Source: Fagopyrum homotropicum
Taxonomy: Eukaryota > Streptophyta > Magnoliopsida > Caryophyllales > Polygonaceae
Length of the DNA stretch: 64,000 bases
Direction of reading: 5' to 3'
NCBI GenBank assembly: GCA_033239125.1
Contig: BSWB01000001.1
Coordinates: 27,617,501-27,681,500 of the forward strand
A program made the position numbers and the translations under genes. The notes beneath the pieces are model-generated. The model was not told the origin of the DNA and searched no databases. It worked only from the letters and a program-made list of their open reading frames with translations. This document shows, in pieces, positions 1-9,330 of this stretch (positions are counted from its first letter, which is position 1; the number at the start of each line of letters is the position of its first letter).

Positions 1-3000
1 CTGTCCAAGCACCGCTCCTACGGCTACATCACTAGCGTCACACATGACCTCAAAGGGCAAGGTCCAGTCAGGAGGTTGGATAATGGGAGCGGAGATCAAC
101 GCCTCCTTAATCCTGTAAAAAGCATCAAGACACTCCTGCGAAAACTCAAAAACAACATCTTTATTCAAGAGGTTAGTTAAAGGTTTAGAAATCTTAGAGA
201 AGTCTTTGATGAATCTCCTGTAGAAACCTGCATGCCCGAGAAAACTCCTCACACCTTTAACAGAACAAGGAGGAGGGAGCTTCTCAATAGTCTCGATCTT
301 AGCTCGATCGACCTCAATACCTCGATTAGAAATGAGATGTCCTAGTACAATGCCTTCATTAACTATAAAATGACATTTTTCCCAATTCAGAACAAGGTTA
401 GTGTCTTCACATCTTTTAAGCACTAGAGAAAGGTTAGATAGGCAATCATCAAAAGAGGAACCATATACAGAAAAATCATCCATGAATACCTCCATGATCT
501 CCTCTATGTACTCGGAAAAGATAGCCATCATGCATCGCTGGAAGGTAGCGGGTGCATTGCACAATCCAAATGGCATCCTCCTATAGGCAAATGTCCCCCA
601 TGGACAAGTGAAAGTGGTCTTCTCCTGATCATCGGGATGGATAGGAATCTGGAAGAATCCACTATAGCCGTCCAAGTAACAAAAGTGTGAATGCTGGGCC
701 AACCGCTCGAGCATTTGATCGATGAAGGGAAGTGGAAAATGGTCCTTCCGTGTGGCCGTGTTCAGCTTCCTGTAATCGATGCAAACCCTCCAGCCCATAA
801 CGGTCCTAGTTGGGATCAACTCGTTGTTCTTATTCGTCACAACGGTCATCCCTCCTTTCTTCGGAACGACATGCACCGGGCTAACCCACTTGCTGCCCGA
901 GATAGGATAAATAATACCTGCATCCAACAACTTAAGAACTTCCTTCTTCACAACCTCTTTCATGATCGGATTTAGCCGTCTTTGAGGTTCCCGTGAAGTC
1001 TTATGATTATCTTCCATTAGAATTCTATGCATGCAGAAAGAAGGCTTAATGCCAATAAGATCGTCCGTGGTGTAACCTATAGCCTTTCGATGCTTTCTCA
1101 GGACATGCATTAATTTAGACAATTCTGATTCGGAAAGGGAAGCACTAACAATAACGGGATAAGTGGAATCCGGCCCAAGAAAGACATACCTCAAGTGACT
1201 AGGGAGTTGTTTAAGCTCCACAACTGGGGGTGTCTTCTGAGGGGGATCCTTGCTTCCTCTTTCCGGTCGAGTGGATTCAGAAACTGGACTTTCGGAAGTC
1301 TCAGTTGACATCATCTTGCCATCGACCTCGGTCGAGGCGCAGAGGCGTTGACCGAGATTTTCTTCAGTCGCCTCGCTCAGTCCAGGAAGTGCCTCAGTCG
1401 AGGTACTGCAACTGGAACCGAAACTGGAGATCTTCGTCTCCTGGATTAGCTTCTCAGTTTTAGCTCCTGGATCCTCTTCCAGTGCCTTCAAGCTCCGTAT
1501 ATCTGCATCACAAGAAGCATCTATACCTTCCTCCATTAAACTGAAGCTAATAACTCTTTCGAGTGGATCGTTAATAAGGATAGAGCTCACCAATTCTCTT
1601 GATTCTTCTTCATCGTAGATGTTGAAGATATCATCAGTTAGCTGCTCCCCTTTCATGGCTGCAAGTAGTGCGAACTCTACCTCATCGCCACCAACGTTGA
1701 ATTTCAACTTGGCGTTCTTGCAATCCACGTTGCAACCCAAAGTTGCTAGAAATGGCCTCCCGAGAATAATAGGAACAGGATAATCTGCGGGAATGTCAAG
1801 TACAACAAAATCTATAGGTAGATAGAAGTTACCTAACTTGACCGGAACGTCCTCCAAGATGCCCACGGGATGGGTGATGGAGCGATCCGCCATATAAAGT
1901 TGAATCTTGACCGGCTTGGGCTCTCCAAGTCCGATCTTCGTATATAGCTTCAGCGGAATGATGCTCACGCTGGCTCCTAGATCACAAAGGGCTTCACAAG
2001 TGACATCCCCAACTTGAATGGGAATGCAAAACGAGCCGGGATCTCTCAACTTAAGAGGCATCTTCTCTTTCATGATTTGTATGAGCTCCGAAGATTTAGA
2101 TGTCATCCTAACTTCACCAACATCCTCCAGCTTCCTCTTCCTTGATAAGATTTCTTTTAAAAACTTCCCATAGGCGGGCATACCTAAAATAGCATCAAGG
2201 AAAGGAATATTAATATGTAGCTTATTCATCAAGTCAAGAAACTTACCAAAGTGCTTGTCTAGATGTGCTCTGGCTCTGGACTGAGGGAATGGAAGTGGTG
2301 GTTTGTATGCAGGAGGTGGAATATAAGTTTCAGTCGTCCCTCCTGCTTTCTGTTGCTCCACCTCGGTTGGCATCTCGGTCGAGGTGTTCTTCGACTGGAT
2401 CTGGACCGAGGTGGTCTGCGTCGAACGAGGTACTGGATCTGCAGTTTTAAGTCCACTCCTCGTCATTATGGCCATGCACTGGCCCTTAGGGTTGCTTTCC
2501 GTCTTTGCTGGAAGCTTCCCTGGGTCTCTTGGCGCTTCATTCGCCCTACTTGCAAGTTGTTGTTTGAAGGACTTTTGGGCCCTCGAAAATGAAGTCATAG
2601 AATTCTCCATAGCGCTAAGTTTGATCAAGATAGCCTCCAGAACTGCGTCTTTCTTTTCTGGCTGAGACGAACTTGATCCTTGCCCTTGGCTCTTTAATGG
2701 AGTAGAAGAGGAAGAAGAAGGGGAAGAGAGGAAAGGGTTAGAGGAATCGTTAGAGTTGGAGTTTGAATGATTGTTACCGTGATTTTGGTTATTCGCCCTC
2801 CAGTTGTTGCTATTGGATCTTCTATTGTTATTGTTGTAGTTGTTGTTTCGGGGACCGTTGTTGTTGTTACGGTATCCGTTGTTGTTGTTGTTCCTTTGCC
2901 CTTGCTCTTCCTTCTTAGTTTGAGCCATCAAGAGTTCCTTCAATTGCTTCACGTCATTCTTCAAAGACGTGAGTTGATTGTTGTTGGATTGAGTCTCTTG

Positions 3001-3780
3001 AAAGTTGACTCTTTTAACTCCACCTTCAGCTCCTTGGTGGGTATATTTCTCCATGTGCAAGGCTTGCTTCTCAATGAAGTCCCAAGCCTCATCAATCGCC
3101 ATGTCCATGAAGGTACCGGCGGAGAGTAGTTGGAGATTGAACTGGGTGCTTCCGTCCAGTCCTTTGAAGTAGATCTCCAGCAACTCGATCTTTGGAATCC
3201 CATGATGTGGGCAATCCAAAAGGATATCCTTGAACCGCTCCCAAGATTTGGACAAGCTCTCCTTGTCCTTCATAATGAAAGCATTGATCTTCCCTCTCAT
3301 TTCAGCGGTCTTTGAGGGGGGAAAGAATTTGGTCAAGAATTCCGTAGTCATCTCCTCCCATGTGCTAATTTTTCCTGGAGGAAGAGATTGATACCAAGTA
3401 AGAGCTCTATCTTTTAAAGAAAAGTAAAAAGGTCTTAGCTTGTAGTTGTTATTTTCAATTATGGAAGGTCGCAAGGTTTCCATCAAGATCTCGTAGTTTT
3501 GAAGATGTTGATGTGGCGACTCTTTCTCTAGCCCTCCGAATTGGCATTGGCGAATCATGGATAGAACTTGCGGTCGAAGTTCGTAGTCATGATCCGCTGG
3601 ATCTCCTAGGTTCACCCCTGGACGCCTCAATTGTTGATTAGGGTTCATCCTTTGACCTAGGGTTTGTGGGATTCCTGCAAGAAGAACATCTCGGACTAGT
3701 CTCCGAGGTGGAAGTACATCGGCCGGGGCGTCAGGTACTGGAGCCTGCCTCGGTCGAGGGTCAGCTACGGGATCCTGCAT
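1..3780 (-). CDS. Athila-like gag-pol polyprotein (partial at left edge)
   Basis: One reading frame stays open on the minus strand from at least 3780 (an in-frame ATG; others lie at 3648 and downstream) to base 1, about 1,260 codons, and gag and pol share the frame. In order: a gag capsid region (about 3640-3050) with the motif ALTWYQSLPP; an Asn-rich linker coded by GTT-rich repeats (2760-2900); the aspartic protease with CDLGAS (about 1986-1969) followed by IILGRPFLATLG; a linker; the reverse transcriptase with PFGLCNAPATFQRCM and FMDDFSVYG (near 480); and the start of RNase H with CDASDVAVGAVLGQ at the edge. Integrase lies outside the window. Lack of stops over 3.7 kb suggests the protein could still be made. 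The true start is uncertain because the gag N-terminus appears in another frame. Confidence 0.85.
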   Translation of the reverse strand, partial: MQDPVADPRPRQAPVPDAPADVLPPRRLVRDVLLAGIPQTLGQRMNPNQQLRRPGVNLGDPADHDYELRPQVLSMIRQCQFGGLEKESPHQHLQNYEILMETLRPSIIENNNYKLRPFYFSLKDRALTWYQSLPPGKISTWEEMTTEFLTKFFPPSKTAEMRGKINAFIMKDKESLSKSWERFKDILLDCPHHGIPKIELLEIYFKGLDGSTQFNLQLLSAGTFMDMAIDEAWDFIEKQALHMEKYTHQGAEGGVKRVNFQETQSNNNQLTSLKNDVKQLKELLMAQTKKEEQGQRNNNNNGYRNNNNGPRNNNYNNNNRRSNSNNWRANNQNHGNNHSNSNSNDSSNPFLSSPSSSSSTPLKSQGQGSSSSQPEKKDAVLEAILIKLSAMENSMTSFSRAQKSFKQQLASRANEAPRDPGKLPAKTESNPKGQCMAIMTRSGLKTADPVPRSTQTTSVQIQSKNTSTEMPTEVEQQKAGGTTETYIPPPAYKPPLPFPQSRARAHLDKHFGKFLDLMNKLHINIPFLDAILGMPAYGKFLKEILSRKRKLEDVGEVRMTSKSSELIQIMKEKMPLKLRDPGSFCIPIQVGDVTCEALCDLGASVSIIPLKLYTKIGLGEPKPVKIQLYMADRSITHPVGILEDVPVKLGNFYLPIDFVVLDIPADYPVPIILGRPFLATLGCNVDCKNAKLKFNVGGDEVEFALLAAMKGEQLTDDIFNIYDEEESRELVSSILINDPLERVISFSLMEEGIDASCDADIRSLKALEEDPGAKTEKLIQETKISSFGSSCSTSTEALPGLSEATEENLGQRLCASTEVDGKMMSTETSESPVSESTRPERGSKDPPQKTPPVVELKQLPSHLRYVFLGPDSTYPVIVSASLSESELSKLMHVLRKHRKAIGYTTDDLIGIKPSFCMHRILMEDNHKTSREPQRRLNPIMKEVVKKEVLKLLDAGIIYPISGSKWVSPVHVVPKKGGMTVVTNKNNELIPTRTVMGWRVCIDYRKLNTATRKDHFPLPFIDQMLERLAQHSHFCYLDGYSGFFQIPIHPDDQEKTTFTCPWGTFAYRRMPFGLCNAPATFQRCMMAIFSEYIEEIMEVFMDDFSVYGSSFDDCLSNLSLVLKRCEDTNLVLNWEKCHFIVNEGIVLGHLISNRGIEVDRAKIETIEKLPPPCSVKGVRSFLGHAGFYRRFIKDFSKISKPLTNLLNKDVVFEFSQECLDAFYRIKEALISAPIIQPPDWTLPFEVMCDASDVAVGAVLGQ

Positions 3781-3842
3781 CGGTCGAGGATCAATAGGAG
3801 GATCTTCCCTCGGTCGAAGTAGAATCTGGTCCCGTATGACTG

Positions 3843-4097
3843 CTATCTCCCTTCGATTGCTGCAGTCCTGGTGCGATTCTCTTCTTTCCCTTGCCTTAGT
3901 TCTTCTTTGCTGAGACGTAGCAGCTCTAGCGTCTCTTTCAATTCGGCCGCAAGATCGCGGTCGTCTTGTTGGGCCATCTTCGCTTCTCTTAAGCGTCGCT
4001 TGTATGTCTTTTCTGGTTCGGGATCGTAAGGAACGATTTCCTTCCCAGTGCGGGTTCTTCGCATATACCTAAGAAAAAACCTGCAAAAGTTACTCAA
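3843..4097 (-). CDS. Possible gag N-terminal segment in a shifted frame
   Basis: An 84-codon frame starts 93 bases inside the LTR end and contains RRTRTGKEIVPYDPEPEKTY, a basic-acidic opening like that of other Athila gag proteins, followed by a charged helical stretch. It ends in TAG at 3843-3845, while the long gag-pol frame continues in a different frame across the same region. Either a one-base frameshift near 3850-4000 separates the gag N-terminus from the rest, or this frame is a coincidence and gag starts at 3780 or 3648. I favour the frameshift but cannot prove it. Confidence 0.35.
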   Translation of the reverse strand: MSNFCRFFLRYMRRTRTGKEIVPYDPEPEKTYKRRLREAKMAQQDDRDLAAELKETLELLRLSKEELRQGKEENRTRTAAIEGR

Positions 4098-4165
4098 GTA
4101 GAGTGGTTAGATGACACGGGGCAAGCGCCCAAAGAGCAAACCGTACCGGCTCGGTCTAGACCAAG

Positions 4166-4183
4166 TCCCCGGCAACGGCGCCA
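4166..4183 (-). other. Primer binding site, tRNA-Asp type
   Basis: On the minus strand the 18 bases read TGGCGCCGTTGCCGGGGA. This is the well-known Athila-group primer site, complementary to the 3' end of tRNA-Asp. It sits six bases inside the LTR end and fixes the element's orientation. Confidence 0.9.
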
Positions 4184-4189
4184 AAAACT

Positions 4190-5827
4190 TGTTCGCTCCA
4201 AACGGTGTGTGCAAGCTTTAAATTTATAACCCTAGACTTAAGCTTAAAACAAGGATGCGAACCCGCAGTGTACGGGTCAATCGTAGTAAAAAGCAAGAAA
4301 TTCCAGGGGTCGATCACAGGGACTCGGTGAAACAAAGTCAATACGGTAAGCTTCGTGAATACTAACCACAAAGAGCAATTAACACAATCAAAGATGAATA
4401 AGAGGTCAATAAACAAACATGCAATTCTAGGGATTAAAGCATCTAGTTGTGGTTCCAACTCAAGATCTAAAGATAAGCGGACAAAGCTGAGATTTTTGCA
4501 AGGGGAAGGTGTTATTAAAGTGGAGTAGATCACCGGGTAAGTCTCACTACTCACTAATCCAAAACCGTAACTCCTATTACCGGGTAAGTCTCAAGGAATT
4601 AAGATAAAGAACTATTACCTCGAACTAACACACCATCTAAGGGAATAGAATCAACCTTTACCGGGTAAGTCTCAGGCTAACTCACAAAGATGGGATGGAA
4701 GCACACTCAAACCCCAATAAAGGATAAACCTTTATTACCTACACTTATGATCGTTTGTACTCAAACTAAGGAATTACCGGGTAAGTCTCATCCTAAGCTT
4801 GCTTTGAACCAGGAAAGGTATAATAAGAATAGGATTTGGCAAACTCTAACACTTAACTCTCAGTTTAGGATCAGATAAGTCACCTCGGTCAGCCAGATTC
4901 CACCCCCGGCCGAGATGTTCATCGACTGAACGAGATGCTTAGGGTTAAGGTTAAAGACTCGAACTTTCAGGATCCTACTGGAATCTAAGATTATTCTATT
5001 ATTGTTTTTCCCACAACCTTCAGCCAATCACCCTAGAATCACACAAGGAAATTAGCCACTCATCATCATTATGAAAGTATTAAATATATGGGAAGAAGGT
5101 GAATATTTGAGTAAGAAGAATTTAATGAAAAAGACTTCAATAACTGAATCAAATATCACAACAAAAGCGTTCCTTGGATAGCAATCCAAAAAGACAAGAC
5201 AACAAGGAAGGGGAATTGAAGACAATCTTACAAAACCCTCCAAAAAGCTATAAAAGCTACGATCTTCAATCTTCCTTCAACCTTCAAAAAGGTTCTTCAA
5301 AACTCCCAACAGGAGTATGGCTGCGGCGATGTATGCTAGATAAGAGGGGGTGATAGAGGCTTTGTCGGTGTAAGCGGCCTGTATGCGAGATGTTGGATTT
5401 GTGGAAATTCAACCCTTTTTATAGGAAAATAACCCTCCAAAGATAAAATATCTTAGAAAGATCTTTTCCCATAAAAAATAGGTAAAATATAAGATCTTCT
5501 TCCTTCCAGGAGCCAAGCCCAAAAATATAAGATCACCTTCCAAAGATAAAAGATCTCAGCCAAGAATAAAATATTCTTGCCGCGTCCTAGGTGTTCGCCT
5601 CGGTCGAGTCGGCGTCTCTGGATCACCTCGATCGAGATGAATCTCTGGTCAACCGAGGTGAGTCATAACTGAATGTGAAATCTCTCAAAACTGGTCCAAA
5701 GTGAATCCTTAATCCATGGCTATGCTTCCTGGATGGTTCTTTATGCTCCTCAATGTAGCTCCAAATGACTTATGATTCCTTTTGCTCCTTTTTGATGCAA
5801 AACGTACCATTTTACCTGCAATTACAG
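4190..5827 (-). repeat. 5' LTR of the Athila-like element
   Basis: The inner border is firm: the plus strand reads TGTTCGCTCC from 4190, directly beside the primer binding site, so on the element's own strand the LTR ends ...GAACA. The LTR has four copies of a 15-base motif ACCGGGTAAGTCTCA (near 4532, 4580, 4660 and 4775) and several CTCGGTCGAG-like palindromes (4884-4920, 5597-5655). The outer border is inferred from where similarity to element-like sequence fades before the Agenet repeat starts near 5950. A diverged LTR of the same type lies at 34405. Confidence 0.7.
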
Positions 5828-6007
5828 CAAAACTAGGTGTAGACCTCGATTCCCGCAAAGGTAGATGAAATGGTAATATAATCACATATTATACATGCTA
5901 ACATGCAGATTATTGAAGATAAAACGTCCAAACAAACCTCAAAATATAGACTATAATTCATGCTATCAATTTCTCCAAAATCTTGTTTTCTCTCTTTGGC
6001 TTTGAAT

Positions 6008-6660
6008 ATGTTGCCAAGAATCTACGCTACTGGAAAGAGAGTAGAGGTGAAGGGTTCCAATTCTTGGTTCTCGGCCACCGTGTTCAACTTTAACAAAGAA
6101 TCCGACAACAACTTGATGATCATGTACACCAAAATCAACGATGTTTTTTTGGTCCATGAATGGGTTGATCATAAAGAGATGATAAAGAGACTCAAATGAT
6201 TAAAACCAAATATTGTGATACCATCGAAATATTGGATGTAAATGTCCATATGCGAGGCATTGTTTTTCATAATTTACAAAAGCACTCTTGTGTGTATTTG
6301 AATTGAAGTGCGGCTCATATAAGCCTTCCGTTAACCAAGCAAACTCCCCCCGAAGATGGCCCGGCCCCGGGATCGATTGGATTCATCGTTCTAGACATGA
6401 CTCGTCCCTAATTTTTTTTTGTTAGGTATTATTTTTTTTAATCAAGTTTGTTTCTAATTGCATATATTGTAAATAATTTTTTCTCATGACCCCTATTTTT
6501 TCAAATTTTTACAGCCACAACGTAAACCTCATTGCTACCTGTTCTCGCATATTGGTATCTGGCGCACGACGAAATTGTAAGATGATTAGACATGACATGC
6601 GAGCCACAAATTGAAATGTTTAAGACTCTTCATCAACAATACGCTCGATCTACAACTTAG
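6008..6660 (+). pseudogene. Agenet-OTU unit 0, internally deleted
   Basis: The frame opens at ATG 6008 with an Agenet N-terminus (RIYATGKRVEVKGSNSW, about 45 codons up to YTKIND) and then jumps into the OTU module at VHEWVDHKEMIKRLK. Compared with units 1 and 2, about 700 codons' worth of DNA between these points (rest of Agenet 1, Agenet 2 and the OTU active-site region) is missing. The junction near 6139 falls in a short shared word (CGATG-TTTT). The OTU tail continues out of frame to about 6400, and a second exon-like piece preceded by TTTTTACAG runs from 6513 to about 6660. Stops after 6199 make a functional product unlikely. Confidence 0.75.
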
Positions 6661-6977
6661 ACATTTATATTATGTACGTTAATTGAGACGACGCTTTGAA
6701 AAACGATATATTCAATAATAATATGTAAGTTTCATTAATTTGTATTATCAATTATTATCATAATAATTAATTATATTATTAGATAAATATAACAACGATA
6801 AGATTAATAATGAGAATAATCATTAATAATACTAATTAATTAGTACTTGTAAATAAACTTACTATGATAATTAACAATAAACTAAGAATGATCTTAATAA
6901 TATTAAGATTACAAATGATAATTCACAACCCACTAATAATAATCTTAATATATTAAGATTACTAATGATACTTAATA
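6661..6977 (+). repeat. AT-rich tail of array unit 0
   Basis: No gene is seen. The stretch has the same AT-rich tail as the other units, including the palindrome-like word AATCTTAATAATATTAAGATT, and ends at the boundary motif of the next unit. Confidence 0.6.
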
Positions 6978-7324
6978 AAAATGAGGTGAGTATTGGGTAC
7001 ACATCATGCATGCATACAAGAGAACTGATCAAAGAGGAAGGATGCACAAGAGGTGCGTCCATCTTGAGGTCAATACAAAAAACCCTAGCCACATTTGAAT
7101 GCACAAGCGGTGCATTTACGTGAAGCCCTAAATGACCACTCCCGTGATTGTTTGCCTTGCACTTGCGTCTACGGGGAGGCCTGGTTTGGGGTGTAAATAA
7201 GTTCTCCATTCATCTTTGCAAGTTTTCTTTACAACACAAGACAAATTCAAATCCCCATGAATACCGACACCCGATTGTTGCTTACTACATATCCAAAATC
7301 TTACTTTCTCTCTTTGACTTTGCA

Positions 7325-8690
7325 ATGTCGTCAAAAATCTACGATACTGGAAAGAGTATAGGTGAAGGGTTCCACTTCTTGGTACCTGGCCACCGTGTTC
7401 ATATTTAACAAAAAAATCCGACAACTTGATGATCCTGTACAATAAAGTCGACGATCCCGTTGTAGATTCCGATCATGTCGCCATCGTTCATCCTGCACCG
7501 CCACAAGCGAAGCGTGCCAATTTCCATGTTGCTAATTTCATTGAGGTATTCCAGGGATCAAAGGGTTGGCGTAGTGGAAAATTGGTAGGGTTTTGTGAAG
7601 ATTTGAGATGTGCGGAGGTGTTTCGGGGTGAGGAGAAGGCTACAAGTGTCAATTACCGGGATTTGACGTCTTACTTGCACTGGATTAAGGGTTCGGCATT
7701 CACATTTTGTCATGATAGTGATTTTGTAGATAAAGAATGTTGAACCAGAAATTGCAACGAGTTGTAGAAAGGGAAGTATGTTGATCTAGTAGAATTTGAA
7801 CCCGCGAAGAAAAAGATGAAGGTAGTTCCATCGCAATCGGTGGGAGGCTCAATCGCTACTTCTAAAGAAGAATCATAATCGGATTCATTTACATATGATC
7901 GCTTGTTTAGAAGTTTAAGGCGGGGAGTAAAGTGGAGGATAGAAGTGATGAGGATGATTATGAAGGTGCGAAGTGTTCAGTTACAATTACTGCCTTTTTA
8001 GAACAAAAAGGTATTGAGTTGAGTATCATAACATCAGAACTAGTGATTTGAAGCATGTTCTTCGAGAAGTAGTCAAGGAAGAAAACATGAGGCCTCTTCC
8101 GGACAAGATTCAAGAAGTTCTATGGTTCCTTATATTGAATGGCTAGCAAATGTTGAAAACGATAGAAATTATGGATTTGGAGCTCCTTGTGTATTGTTGG
8201 ATCACAACGAGGATACATGGCCCGACATGAGCAAAATCATGATGAAAGAGTTTTGTGAAAACCCTGAACGATACGATGTTTTCGGGGACCATGAATGGAT
8301 CGATCATAAAGAGATTATAACGAGACTCAAATGATTAAAATCAAATGTTGTGACACCGTCCAAATATTAGATGGAAATGCCCTTATGCGAGGCATTGTTT
8401 TCCACGATCTACCAAAGCACTCTTGTGTATTTGAATTGGAGTGCGGCTCATATAAGCCTTCCGTTAACCAAGCAAACGCCCCCCGAAGATGGCCCAGACC
8501 CGGGATCGATTGGATTCATCGCTCTAGACATGACTCGTCACTATTTTGTTGCGGTAGGTATTATATGTTTTTAAACAAGTTAGTTCCATAATTGCATTGT
8601 AAATAATATTTTTTCTTAACCCCTATTTGTTCAATTTTTACATCTACAATTTAAACCAAATTGTCCATTGCTAGCCGTTCTCACATATTT
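7325..8690 (+). pseudogene. Agenet-OTU unit 1 (chimeric gene, decayed)
   Basis: From ATG 7325 the unit codes an Agenet module (VEVFQGSKGWRSGKLVGF-like text near 7530-7595, VNYRDL near 7650), then a second Agenet-type stretch near 7920-8095, ending in NMRPLPDK. It then changes to an OTU-like module from about 8115: VPYIEWLANVENDRNYGF, then EFCENPERYDVFGDHEWIDH and a C-terminal HYFVAVG motif near 8540. The residue expected to be the OTU nucleophile is changed (DGNC in related sequences, DRNY here). Several frameshifts and stops (for example near 7743 and 8334) break the frame. Agenet domains are plant Tudor-like readers of histone or RNA ligands; OTU domains are cysteine proteases, often deubiquitinases and also found in plant transposons. 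The unit is probably inactive. Confidence 0.7.
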
Positions 8691-8973
8691 GAAAATGATA
8701 TATTCAATAATAATATGTAAGTTTCATTAATTAGTATCAATTATTATCATACTAATTAATTTATATTATTAGATAAATATAATAATGATAAGATTAATAA
8801 TGATAATAATGATTAATAATATTATTTAATTATCATTTGTAAATAAACTTACTAATGATAATTAACAATCCACTAAGAATAATCTTACTAATATTATAAG
8901 ATTACTAATAATAATTAACAGCCCACCGAAAATAATCTTAATAACATTAAGATTACGAATGATACTTAATAAA
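8691..8973 (+). repeat. AT-rich tail of array unit 1
   Basis: No gene is seen. The tail repeats the ATTAAGATTACTAATGATAATTA-type words of the other units. Compared with unit 2, most of the second OTU exon has been lost at its left border near 8690. Confidence 0.6.
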
Positions 8974-9330
8974 ATGAGGTGAGTATTGGGTATAAATCAT
9001 GCATGCATACAAGAGAATTGATCAAAGAGGAAGGATGCACAAGAGGTGTGCCCACCTTGGAGTCGACAAAAAAAACCACCTGCATTTGTATCCACAAGTG
9101 GTGCGTCTACCGTGAATCCCTAAAGGACCGCCGCCATGGTTGTTCGCCCTGCACTTGCGTCTACGAAGCAGGACTAATTTGGGGTGTAAATAAGCTCCCC
9201 CATTTATCTTCGCAAGTTTTCCTTACAACACAAGGCAAATTCAAATCCCCATAAATGCTAACAACCTGCAATTGTTGCCTACTACGAACGAAAATTTCTT
9301 CAAATCTTGCTTTCTCTCTTTGGCTTTACA

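Larger units (their letters stand above)
1..5827 (-). mobile_element. Athila-like Ty3 LTR retrotransposon, 5' part
   Basis: Read on the minus strand, this stretch runs LTR, primer site, gag, protease, reverse transcriptase and the start of RNase H, then leaves the window at base 1. The reverse transcriptase motif FMDDFSVYG (near 460-486), the protease motif CDLGAS (near 1969-1986) and the tRNA-Asp-type primer site are hallmarks of the Athila group. Only the 5' LTR is present, so age and target-site duplication cannot be read here. The outer LTR border near 5827 is an estimate; it may lie up to about 100 bases further out. The coding frame looks intact, which suggests a fairly young copy. Confidence 0.9.

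Noticed and set aside
2767..3129. Plus-strand Val-rich frame of 120 codons
   Set aside because: It is the reverse of the Asn-rich trinucleotide repeats in Athila gag.
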